A DNA stretch of 60,397 nucleotides from CAZUFB01 sp048173955 (GTDB taxonomy: Bacteria > Actinomycetota > Coriobacteriia > Coriobacteriales > UMGS124), in assembly GCA_048173955.1 (NCBI GenBank), contig DBEYOB010000097.1, forward strand, positions 1 to 60,397, written 5' to 3'. This document shows, piece by piece, positions 50,363-58,260 of this stretch. Numbering within the stretch: position 1 is the first letter of the stretch; each line of letters opens with the position of its first letter. Under the pieces are notes generated by a model. It was not told where the DNA came from. It saw only the letters and a program-made list of their open reading frames with translations, and did no database searches. Both the position numbers and the translations under genes were made by a program.

Positions 50363-50506
50363 AGCGCTTGCGATATTCCGGGGACTTCCAGAAGGGCGTT
50401 TGGGCGCATAATCGGCCATTTGGGCGCGGCGGGCGCGCCCCGCCGCCTTCTGGGTATGCTGGGAGACGTTCCAGATGCCATTGCGACGTACGAAAGGACG
50501 GTTCCC

Positions 50507-50773
50507 ATGACTGGACAGGAAGCCCTCGACCGCCGGAACGCATGCGCCACGGTGCAGGATGTCGTCGATTTGGCGGGGGAGGCCGGGTTCGAGATCACCG
50601 AGGACCGGGCGCGCACCCTTCTCGACAAGAAGACCGAGCTGGCCGACGCCGCCCTGGCCGGCGTGTCGGGCGGCTTCCATGCGCTCGGCGACCGCGCAGC
50701 GGCCCAGCCCACTTCGCTCGACGAACTCACACCCCAGCTTCTCTTTGGAACCGCCGAGCCCTGTTTCGGCTAA
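50507..50773 (+). CDS. Nif11-like leader peptide, candidate RiPP precursor
   Basis: 88 residues from the ATG at 50507 (GAAAGGACGG upstream). The leader 'VQDVVDLAGEAGFEITEDRA' followed by 'LADAALAGVSGG' fits the Nif11-like leader family with a double-glycine processing site (Gly55-Gly56). The 32-residue putative core after it contains one Cys ('TAEPCFG' at the end), several Thr/Ser and no membrane segment. No radical-SAM, lanthionine synthetase or C39 transporter gene adjoins it; the nearest C39-like peptidase is at 37830-38612. It may be an orphan precursor or a non-RiPP Nif11-domain protein. Confidence 0.62.
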   Translation: MTGQEALDRRNACATVQDVVDLAGEAGFEITEDRARTLLDKKTELADAALAGVSGGFHALGDRAAAQPTSLDELTPQLLFGTAEPCFG

Positions 50774-50815
50774 CCGTTCTGTCCGGTGCCGCCCGGTCGG
50801 GCTCCCGTCCGCTAA

Positions 50816-51196
50816 CTAACGTCTCCCAAAGCGCACTTCGCTGCCGAATGGCATGAGGGCGAGTTTGGCGAACTTGAAGCTCTGGATGCCCGCCGGAATA
50901 CCGACGATGGTGATGCAGCACAGCACGCCGGCGACCAAGCCGACGAGGCACAGCTCGATTCCGCCGAGGAAGATCCAGACGACGTTGACGACGAACGAGC
51001 CGAGCCCTCCGCCGTATTCGATGCGGCCGCCGAACGGCGTGAGCGCGAGGCGTGCGACCTTGAAGCACTGGACGCCCACCGGGATGCCGATGATGGTGAT
51101 GCACCAAAGCAGACCGACCACCGCCTATGCGATGGCGAGCCAGATACCGGCAAGCACGAACCAGATGATGTTGCTCAGAAACCGAACGATGCCCAT
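50816..51196 (-). pseudogene. YccF-family membrane protein interrupted by an in-frame TAG
   Basis: The reading frame from the ATG at 51196 (AGGAGG upstream) gives 'MGIVRFLSNIIWFVLAG' then 'LAIA', TAG at 51125-51127, then 'AVVGLLWCITIIGIPVG' in the same frame to a stop at 50816. Relatives have Tyr at the TAG, one substitution away. The downstream half carries the duplicated YccF motif ('LLWCITIIGIPVGVQ' and 'LCCITIVGIPAGIQS') with paired membrane helices and could start at a GTG at 51121. Either a recent nonsense mutation, a sequencing error or readthrough. YccF function is unknown. Confidence 0.75.
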
Positions 51197-51387
51197 GGGG
51201 CCTCCTCATGTAGCGGACCGGGCGGGCGCCATGCGTGCGCTGCCCTGCATTCAGGATACCCGGGTTGCCCGTAGCCTTGCATGAACGGCGGATTACGGTT
51301 TCCTTACGATATGCAACGGGGAGGCGTCTGGGCAGGTCTGGGCAGTCATGCTCCGAACTGCCCCGGCCGGGGAACCTTTCTGATTGC

Positions 51388-51432
51388 CGAAAAAACGCCG
51401 CGCCCGCGGGGCAGATAGAGCCTCGCGGGCGC
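51388..51432 (-). terminator. Intrinsic terminator of the metallophosphoesterase gene (minus strand)
   Basis: A 13-pair stem (GCGCCCGCGGGGC and near-inverse; one wobble pair) with loop AGATAGA; on the minus strand a TTTTTT run follows (A run at 51389-51395). The rest of the 51197-51505 gap shows no gene. Confidence 0.8.
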
Positions 51433-51505
51433 ACTGGTTTCGGGCAGAGTGATTTTGGCGAGAGGCGGCTCCTTGCGGCGACTCCCTGCGTCAGCCTGCA
51501 AAAAA

Positions 51506-53056
51506 CTACGCCTCGACGGCAAACTCCGCCTCGCCCACGAGCGTCTCCTTGCCGAAGGCGTTCACGGCGTAGGCTGCGAGCGTGTACTCGCCCGCGGCAA
51601 GCTCGGCGCCGAAGAGCGGGCGGGTGAACTCCGCCTCGCGGTTGGCCGCCGCCTTGTAGTAGTCGCTCATGTAGAGGGCGTCGAACACGGGGTTCTCGGC
51701 GTCGTCGGCCGGCGCCACCGTCACCCGGTAGGAGACGACCACGTCGTTGGCGAGGGCGTCGGTGTCGGCGGCCACCTTGTCGGCGGAGAGGGTGAAGCTC
51801 TCGCCGTCGCAGGTCACCGTGGCGTCGTCGGCCACGACGGGCGCCTGGCTGGCCTCCTCCATGGCGGCGGTGGTGTACTTGAATCCCTCGACGCCCTCGG
51901 AAGGCACGATGGTCCAGGGCTCGCCGAGCACCGCCCCCTCGCGGAAGTCGAGGCGGTACACGGTCACCGCGTTGGTGGCGGTGTCGATCTCTACGAGCTC
52001 GCACTGGTTGGCGTCCTGACCGGCGTCGGGGTGGCCGCCCTCGTCGCCCGCCTCGTCGAAGCCGTCGCCCGACATCCAGAAGTTGTTGGCGAACGTGGCG
52101 GTCTGGATGAGCGTGAACCCGTCGTCCTGGTAGATGGAACGCGGGTCGACCATGGGGATGTGCGTGTGGCCCGAGAAGTGGATGAGCTGCGGGTAGGCGG
52201 CGGCGAGCTCCAGGTAGAACTCGTTGTCGTCGCTCGTGTCGTCGGTCTCGTCGAGCCCGAACTGGCCGGTCCAGCTGCCGCCCACGCTGTACCACACCGT
52301 GTTGCCGAAGGGATGGTGCGTGAACAGGAAGATGGGCTTGTCGGGGCCTTCGGCCGCCGCGGCCTCGAGGCGCTCGCGGATCCAGTCCTGGCGGTCTCCG
52401 TACCAGCTGTTGTCGTAGCCGCCCACGTGCGGGGCGAGGGCGATCACATGGTAGCCGCTGCCCTCGGTGCCGTCGCCGCCCACCACGAAGTCGCAGTCGA
52501 GCTCGCCCTCGTTGGGGCCGCCCGGAATCTGGAACGAGCCCTCGACGGCGAGCTTGGAGCCGAGGAACTCGGAGAATGCGGCCTGCGCGGCATCCTGGTC
52601 GCCGTCCCAGTTGTAGTACTCGTGGTTGCCCATCACGATGCCCACGGGCGCCTTGGCGTTGGTGTTGAGCAGCTCGGCCAGCTCGTCGTACTGCTCGGGC
52701 GCGCCGGTGTCGGCCGAGTCGCCCACGAAGAAGTGCGCCGCGACGCCCGGCGCCATGCTGTAGATCGAGGAGAACGCGAACGGGATCTTGTCCACGTAGT
52801 TGTTCTCGGCTCCGGCGCCCACGTGCGTGTCGCTGTGCACGGTGAAGCGCACCTTGCCCTCGCCGTCGCTCAAGTCGGGCCAGCTGGCCTGGTCCGGCTC
52901 GGTGAACGCGGCCTGCGCCTGCCTGGCCTGCGGGAAGACGAGCGCGCCGCCTGCGGCGGTGATGCCGGCGGCTGCGGCGAGCTTGACGAACGTGCGGCGC
53001 GACACGCCGAACGTGCCGCGGTCGTAGGCGGTTTCGAGCGGGTTCGGGTAGTCCAT
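51506..53056 (-). CDS. Tat-exported calcineurin-like metallophosphoesterase
   Basis: 516 residues from the ATG at 53056. Twin-arginine signal 'SRRTFVKLAAA' (about residues 19-29), cleavage near 'AQAAF'. Metal-binding motifs appear in order: Asp/His in 'HSDTHVG', 'FVGDSAD', 'GNHEYYNW', His-His in 'LFTHHPFG' and 'HFSGHTHIP'. The C-terminal 120 residues are a beta-rich, Asp/Ala-rich domain that could bind the cell surface or another domain. It is an extracytoplasmic phosphodiesterase or phosphatase; substrate unknown. It is downstream of, and on the same strand as, the 53408-55096 flavoprotein, separated by 351 bases. Confidence 0.88.
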   Translation of the reverse strand: MDYPNPLETAYDRGTFGVSRRTFVKLAAAAGITAAGGALVFPQARQAQAAFTEPDQASWPDLSDGEGKVRFTVHSDTHVGAGAENNYVDKIPFAFSSIYSMAPGVAAHFFVGDSADTGAPEQYDELAELLNTNAKAPVGIVMGNHEYYNWDGDQDAAQAAFSEFLGSKLAVEGSFQIPGGPNEGELDCDFVVGGDGTEGSGYHVIALAPHVGGYDNSWYGDRQDWIRERLEAAAAEGPDKPIFLFTHHPFGNTVWYSVGGSWTGQFGLDETDDTSDDNEFYLELAAAYPQLIHFSGHTHIPMVDPRSIYQDDGFTLIQTATFANNFWMSGDGFDEAGDEGGHPDAGQDANQCELVEIDTATNAVTVYRLDFREGAVLGEPWTIVPSEGVEGFKYTTAAMEEASQAPVVADDATVTCDGESFTLSADKVAADTDALANDVVVSYRVTVAPADDAENPVFDALYMSDYYKAAANREAEFTRPLFGAELAAGEYTLAAYAVNAFGKETLVGEAEFAVEA

Positions 53057-53344
53057 TTCGGTCCGATCCTTTCGCTGTCCCTCTGCTTTTCCTGGGTTTC
53101 CGGACGCCTGGCGGGTGTCTCCGTTCTGGAGGCGCGGCTATCGGTGGGATGGCCGGCCCTCGGGGCGGCTGTCAGGGGCGGCCGTTGGAAGCGACCGCCA
53201 TCGAAAAATGGTAGAGACGCCAGATGCCCGGGGACGAAAAGAATCGGTGCCGATATTGCAAACCTTGGTACGGGTTGCGTAAGGAGGCCCGTCGAACGGG
53301 TGCGGCCGGCCGGCAACAAGAGTGCACGGCCTTCAAGCGTGCAT

Positions 53345-53378
53345 GGACCGGGACTCCTCGCAGGAGGCGCCCCGGTCC
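53345..53378 (-). terminator. Stem-loop downstream of flavoprotein 7
   Basis: GGACCGGG / CCCGGTCC with a nested TCCT/AGGA stem, 30 bases after the flavoprotein stop on the minus strand. It lacks a T run, so termination strength is uncertain. The remainder of 53057-53407 is leader for the metallophosphoesterase, without a gene. Confidence 0.5.
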
Positions 53379-53407
53379 GCGGTCGGATCTCGCTGCCTAC
53401 TTCTCGG

Positions 53408-55096
53408 CTATGCCATGACCTTCAGCTCGACGGGCGCGGGAGCCTCTTTGGGCGTTGCCGCGTTGGCGCCAGCGCAGCGGCCGGTGTAGACGGTCTCGGC
53501 GATGTTGCCGCCGCAGGGGTAGGGACCCGCCCAGAAGGACCCGAGCTCGCCGGCGGAGTACAGGTTGGGGATCACGTTGTCCTCGGTGTCCAGGACCTCG
53601 CAGTTGATGTTGCGCTTGGGCCCGCCCTGGCAGTTCACGCACGAGGGGTACAGACGGCAGGCGTAGAACGGTGCGGTCTCGATGGGGGCCATCCACTTCG
53701 CGGGGCGGCCGAAGCGGGGGTCGTCGGCGCCGGCGGCGCAGAGGTCGTTGTACTCGGCGACCGTTGCCGCGACCGTCTCGGGGTCGAGGCCGATCATCTC
53801 GGCAAGCTCCTCGATGCTGTCGGCGATGCACATGTCCTCGTCCATGACCAGGGAGACGTCGCCGCCGCTGTTGCGGGCGGTGTCGTCCATGATGGCCCAG
53901 ACCACGTCGGGAACGATTTGGCTCATCCAGGTGCCGCCGTAGTTGACGTGGCCGTGTTTGCAGGAGCCGGACTCGTTCATGAAGCGCTTGCCGTCGCCGC
54001 CCACGTTGATGCAGCCGAAGCCGGTGGTGATGCGCTGGCTGTGGTGGTCGATCGAGAAGCAGCGCTCCTGGCCGTGCAGCTTCGGCGAGATCCAGGGGCC
54101 CGAAAGGGCGTCCATGTGCCAGAGCTGGGCGCCCACCTCGATGCCCATGTTGATGCCGTCGCCCGTGTTGTAGACGGAGCCGTGCGGGTAGGCGACGGGG
54201 TACTGGGCGTAGGTCTCGAACATCTCCTGGCTGGCCTCGTAGCTGCCGCAAGCGAGGACGACGCCGTTGAGGGCGCGGACGTTCAGCAGCTCGCCGTCGT
54301 GCTCGATCTGCACGCCGAGAATCGTCTTGGTGAAGGGGTCCTGGATGAGGTGCTTGGCGGGGGACTCGACCCAGCGCTCGAAGTTGTCCTCTTCGGCGAG
54401 GGCCTCGATATTGTTGAAGCAGATGATGTTCCAGTACTTCTTCTCCCCGTTATCGGGGGCGTCGACCATGTACGAGATGTCCGTGCGGCCGCCGTCGACG
54501 GTGCCGTCGCACCAGATGGGATACTCGGTCATGCCGATGGTGCCGTCGCTCTTCTCGACGTACCAGTCGCCGTTCTCGGCATCGGCGAACATGTCGAGCG
54601 AGATGTCGCCCATGGCGCCCAGGGCCATCTCGACATAGGACGAGAAGGTCGTGGCCCCGTGCGCGAGCACCCACTCGGCGATCTCCTGGGTCCCGCGCGA
54701 CATGAAGTCGGCGATCTCGGGCGTCATGCTGTCGAAGCCCGTCGACATGGCGGTGTAGTAGGCGACGCCGGTCTCGTAGCTGTCGGGCATGAACATGTAC
54801 TGCTCGGCGTAGCGGGTGTTGCCGCCGACATCGCTCAACGGCGCCTTGTCGGTGATGAGCACCTTGGCACCAGCCTCGTGGGCGGTGATGGCGGCCACGG
54901 AGCCCGCGCCGCCGTAGCCGATGACGACGACGTCGTACTCGTCGTCCCAGTCGATGGCGTCGACGTGGGAGTACATGACGGTCGATCCCGCCTCGTCGGC
55001 CGACGCGCCACCGGCGGCGAGGCCCAGGGCGACCGCGCCTCCGGCGGCCCCCACGAAGCTCCTGCGGCTCAGAGTGCCCGTGTTCGATGACTGCAT
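53408..55096 (-). CDS. Tat-exported FAD-dependent reductase (FAD_binding_2)
   Basis: 562 residues from the ATG at 55096 (AAAGGGGAA upstream); a longer open frame upstream is rejected. Twin-arginine signal SRRSFVG (10-16), cleavage near 'ASADEA', FAD fold GYGGAG (60-65), cap domain with 'TDKAPLSDVGGNTRYA', and 'PNLYSAGELGSFWAGPYPCGGNIAE' (in part) near the end. The usual 'GGN...ETV..GR.AG' signature is kept as 'GGNIAETVYTGRCAG'. No FMN domain. Divergent to the LuxR regulator at 55449. It likely reduces an organic acceptor at the outer face of the membrane. Confidence 0.85.
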   Translation of the reverse strand: MQSSNTGTLSRRSFVGAAGGAVALGLAAGGASADEAGSTVMYSHVDAIDWDDEYDVVVIGYGGAGSVAAITAHEAGAKVLITDKAPLSDVGGNTRYAEQYMFMPDSYETGVAYYTAMSTGFDSMTPEIADFMSRGTQEIAEWVLAHGATTFSSYVEMALGAMGDISLDMFADAENGDWYVEKSDGTIGMTEYPIWCDGTVDGGRTDISYMVDAPDNGEKKYWNIICFNNIEALAEEDNFERWVESPAKHLIQDPFTKTILGVQIEHDGELLNVRALNGVVLACGSYEASQEMFETYAQYPVAYPHGSVYNTGDGINMGIEVGAQLWHMDALSGPWISPKLHGQERCFSIDHHSQRITTGFGCINVGGDGKRFMNESGSCKHGHVNYGGTWMSQIVPDVVWAIMDDTARNSGGDVSLVMDEDMCIADSIEELAEMIGLDPETVAATVAEYNDLCAAGADDPRFGRPAKWMAPIETAPFYACRLYPSCVNCQGGPKRNINCEVLDTEDNVIPNLYSAGELGSFWAGPYPCGGNIAETVYTGRCAGANAATPKEAPAPVELKVMA

Positions 55097-55338
55097 GGTG
55101 CATTCCCCTTTCTGTCTCGCGGCCCCTCGCAAGCGTCCCTTTTCGCAAGCGGGGTTGCAGGCGGGCCGTTCCATGCGCACGGTTCCGGCTATCCGTCTCT
55201 CTGCTTGCGAGACGGCCGACGCCATGCGCGGGACGGTTCCATCTTTGCCCCATCGGTTTGACGGCGCATCCGAAAAACCGGATGATGATGTCGTGCGGCT
55301 GTTTTGAACGGCGAATCATCCGGATTGCTTATGGGTGG

Positions 55339-55354
55339 CATACCGGGTGGTATG
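55339..55354. promoter_or_regulatory. Candidate operator CATACC-N4-GGTATG
   Basis: A perfect 6-bp dyad (CATACC / GGTATG) around GGGT in the divergent gap between the flavoprotein and luxR genes (55097-55448). It probably lies near the luxR promoter. The rest of the gap holds no gene. Confidence 0.4.
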
Positions 55355-55448
55355 GTACGGTATCTGAATCTACGCCTCGTTTCGACGGGGGCCGAGACGT
55401 CCGAACCGGCGTGCGACCGATGCCGGGGTGGGCGGGGAGGGGGAGTCT

Positions 55449-56816
55449 GTGGGCGCGAGTTGGCAGCTTGTGTTCGGCGCTGCCCTGCACTGGGCGTCCC
55501 TGCTCTACCAGGGCGTGGAGTTCTCGCCCTCTCTGGGATCTCCCGTCGATGCCTCGCGCGCCATCACGCCGCTTTCCGCTTGCGTGGCGATCGCCCTGTC
55601 GTTGGGTTTCCGCTGCCTGGAGAACCGTCGCGTGCGTACGGCGATCGCCACCGCCTGCGTGGCTTCAGGGGCGGCATGCCTGGCCTTGACCGTTTTCGCC
55701 CCAGATTCCGGATCGGTCTGGCACGGGGCCTACTATGCCGTTTTCAGGCTGCTTGCCGCCGTGAACATCGTCATACCGATTTTGCTGTGGGGATACGCGT
55801 TTGCATCGCTCGATAAGCGGACGGCCGGCCACAACGTCGTCTATACGGCGCTCGTTTCGTTTATCTTCGCAATGGTTATCTCTCTGGTTTCCCTGAAGCT
55901 GGATGGCGCAAACGGGTTTCTGAACATTCTCGCCCGCTGTGTCTCGGGCGTCATACTGATGCGGGGAGGCGTCTATTTCTCGGAATCCGACCGGCTGCCG
56001 GTTTCCGATGTCGACCGGTCCCGCATGGTGCGCTTCTACGGGGGGAGGGCCTTCATAGGGGTGGCGATAGGGGCGCTGTATGCCACCGTGCGCGGGGATG
56101 CGGCCTCTCCCTGGCTTATGGGTATCGAGATCGTCGTCTGCCTGGCGCTCCTGTGCTTTTTGAACACGAAGGGCCGAGATCTCATCTGCGAGATCGTCCC
56201 TGTGGTCCCCGTGATGCTTGCCGTCTTGCTGTGGCTCCCGTTTGCCGGCGCGCAGGATGGCGTGTTCCGTGCGACGGGGTTCCTCGTCATCTGGCTCTCG
56301 TGGCTGTCCGTGTCGTCGTTTCAGCTTTCGGGGCTCAAGGAGTCCCTGGGTGTGAGCGGCGCCTTTCTGAGCGCAAGCGAGAAGGCGGTTCTCCTCGTCG
56401 GCTGGACCGTCGGTCTGTACGCGGGGAGGTTGGTCGTGTCTCCCGAGTCTGCAGGGGTGCTTTCGTTCGTCGCGGTGGCGGCCACGCTGGTCTGGGCCAC
56501 GGCGTCGAGCCTGCGGACGTCTCTCAGCCGTCAAGAAGACGAGTTTGCCGACCGGGCGAACCGCGAACGCGCCGAGTACGAGGCGCGCGTGCTGTCCGAG
56601 CTTCGGGAACGGTTCGACCTCACCGCCCGCGAGGCCGAGATCGCGCTCATGCTTTCGCGGGGGCATTCGCGCCCGGGGATATGCAGCCAGCTGGGCATTT
56701 CGGACGGCACGGTGCGGGCGCACTCTTCGCACATCTACACCAAGCTCGGCGTCCATCGGCGCGACGAGCTGATCCTCGCGGTTCAGGAGGTCGAGAAGGG
56801 GCTTGACGGTCGCTAA
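55449..56816 (+). CDS. Membrane-anchored LuxR-family regulator, divergent to flavoprotein 7
   Basis: 455 residues from the GTG at 55449, which has GGAGGGGGAG at the right distance; a GTG at 55428 is possible. A multispanning hydrophobic domain (about residues 5-365), then a helical linker 'RANRERAEYEARVLSELRER' and a LuxR/GerE domain ('LTAREAEIALMLSRG', 'GICSQLGI', 'SDGTVRAHSSHIYTKL', 'VHRRDELILAV'). Recognition helix SDGTVRAH is unlike the other regulators. It is the shortest of the six. Target: probably the flavoprotein gene at 53408-55096. Confidence 0.86.
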   Translation: MGASWQLVFGAALHWASLLYQGVEFSPSLGSPVDASRAITPLSACVAIALSLGFRCLENRRVRTAIATACVASGAACLALTVFAPDSGSVWHGAYYAVFRLLAAVNIVIPILLWGYAFASLDKRTAGHNVVYTALVSFIFAMVISLVSLKLDGANGFLNILARCVSGVILMRGGVYFSESDRLPVSDVDRSRMVRFYGGRAFIGVAIGALYATVRGDAASPWLMGIEIVVCLALLCFLNTKGRDLICEIVPVVPVMLAVLLWLPFAGAQDGVFRATGFLVIWLSWLSVSSFQLSGLKESLGVSGAFLSASEKAVLLVGWTVGLYAGRLVVSPESAGVLSFVAVAATLVWATASSLRTSLSRQEDEFADRANRERAEYEARVLSELRERFDLTAREAEIALMLSRGHSRPGICSQLGISDGTVRAHSSHIYTKLGVHRRDELILAVQEVEKGLDGR

Positions 56817-56876
56817 TCGCGGGCTGTGTGCCGCCTCGCCGCCCGCCCCGTCCCCGCCTCGTCTGCCTGCCGCCGG

Positions 56877-58088
56877 CTACCCTTGCGCCTGCGCGCCCGC
56901 CGCCCTCTGCAGGTGGATGCGCGCCGGCAGGTCGCAGACGTGCTCGGTGTTGGCCAAAAGCTCGCTGAGCAGCCCCATCGTGTGCGCCAGGTTGGAGCGC
57001 GGGTGCTTGATGGCCACCTCGAGCGGCACGCCGGTGCGGTTGATGCAGCACAGGTGGCTCACGCCGGCCTCGACGGCGCTCGGCACCACGGTGTCGTCGA
57101 TGACGCCGGCCACCGCGATGAGGGGCTTGCCGGCCTTCTTGCAGCGGTCGCCGACGCCGACCACGACCTTGCCGTGCAGCGACTGGCCGTCGAAGCACCC
57201 CTCGCCCGAGAACACGACGTCCGCCTCCTTCACGAGCTCGTCGAAGCAGGCGGTGTCGAGCACGGTCTGGATGCCCATCTGCAGCGGGGAGCCGAAGTAC
57301 GCCACCATGCCGGCGCCCATGCCGCCGGCCGCGCCGCCGCCCGCGATGCCGAGCACGTCGACCCCCAGGTCGCGCTGAATGACCTCCGCCATGTGGGCGA
57401 GGCCCGCGTCGAGCATGGCGACCTGGGCCGGCGCGGCACCCTTCTGGGGGCCGAACACCGCCGCCGCGCCGGTCGTTCCGCACAGGGGGTTGTCGATGTC
57501 GCACATCGTGACGATCTCGGTGCGCCCGAGGCGCCTGTCGAGGCCGCTCACGTCGATGCGCGCGATGTCTGCGAGCGTCTCGCCGACCGGCACGAACTCG
57601 CGGCCGTCGGCGTCGAGGAACCGCACACCGCAGGCGGCCGCCATGCCGCAGCCGCCGTCGTTGGTCGCGCTGCCGCCCAGGCCCATGATCACCTTGTGGG
57701 CGCCGCGGTCGAGGGCGTCGAGCAAAAGCTGCCCTACGCCGTAGGTCGTGGTCTTCTCGGCGTGGCGGTTCTCGCCGACCAGGGGGAGGCCGGCGGCCGC
57801 GGCCATCTCGATGACGGCGGTTCCGTCGTTGAGCAGGCCGTAGTAGCCCGCGACCGGTTCCCGATACGGCCCGTCGACGGTCAGCTCGACGCGTTCGCCG
57901 GGGATGGCGGCCAGAAACGCGTCGACCGAGCCCTCGCCCCCATCGGCGACCGGGATGGTGTTGATGGTCGCCTTGGGGAAGCGCTCCTGCAGCGTCTCCG
58001 CCATGATGCGGCAGACGTCGATCGCGCTCATGGTGCCCTTGAACGAGTCGGGCACGATGAGGAAGTTCGAGTACTCCGAGGAATACAC
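56877..58088 (-). CDS. Glycerate 2-kinase (GlxK/GarK family)
   Basis: 403 residues from the ATG at 58088. 'VPDSFKGTMSAIDVC', 'PVADGGEGSVDA', 'GLGGSATNDGGCGMAAA', 'DIDNPLCG' and 'GEGCFDGQSLHGKVVVG' are the conserved blocks of the GlxK/GarK family, which phosphorylates glycerate to 2-phosphoglycerate with ATP. The N-terminus is a few residues longer than usual. It follows the GntP permease on the same strand (172 bases), with a terminator between. Together they allow uptake and use of glycerate or a related sugar acid. Cytoplasmic. Confidence 0.92.
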   Translation of the reverse strand: MYSSEYSNFLIVPDSFKGTMSAIDVCRIMAETLQERFPKATINTIPVADGGEGSVDAFLAAIPGERVELTVDGPYREPVAGYYGLLNDGTAVIEMAAAAGLPLVGENRHAEKTTTYGVGQLLLDALDRGAHKVIMGLGGSATNDGGCGMAAACGVRFLDADGREFVPVGETLADIARIDVSGLDRRLGRTEIVTMCDIDNPLCGTTGAAAVFGPQKGAAPAQVAMLDAGLAHMAEVIQRDLGVDVLGIAGGGAAGGMGAGMVAYFGSPLQMGIQTVLDTACFDELVKEADVVFSGEGCFDGQSLHGKVVVGVGDRCKKAGKPLIAVAGVIDDTVVPSAVEAGVSHLCCINRTGVPLEVAIKHPRSNLAHTMGLLSELLANTEHVCDLPARIHLQRAAGAQAQG

Positions 58089-58187
58089 GGCGGGTTCCCT
58101 TCGCTCGCGGGCCCCTGCGGGCCCTTCCTGCGATCCGGCGACCGCAGGGATGACGGTCCTTGAAAGGGTAGCAGTCCCGGCGGTTAG

Positions 58188-58222
58188 AAAAAAGCCCCCG
58201 GGCCCTGCGGGCTGCCGGGGGC
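58188..58222 (-). terminator. Intrinsic terminator between gntP and glycerate kinase genes
   Basis: On the minus strand: stem GCCCCCGG / CCGGGGGC enclosing GCCC-TGC-GGGC, then TTTTTT. It lies between two genes on the same strand, so it may reduce kinase expression relative to the permease. Confidence 0.85.
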
Positions 58223-58260
58223 GGACGGTGCCGGGGTTCGGCTGCTGCCGAGACGGCCGC

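Noticed and set aside
51125..51127. Pyrrolysine encoded by the TAG in the YccF gene
   Set aside because: No pyl genes are in the window, the position is a conserved Tyr and one substitution explains it.
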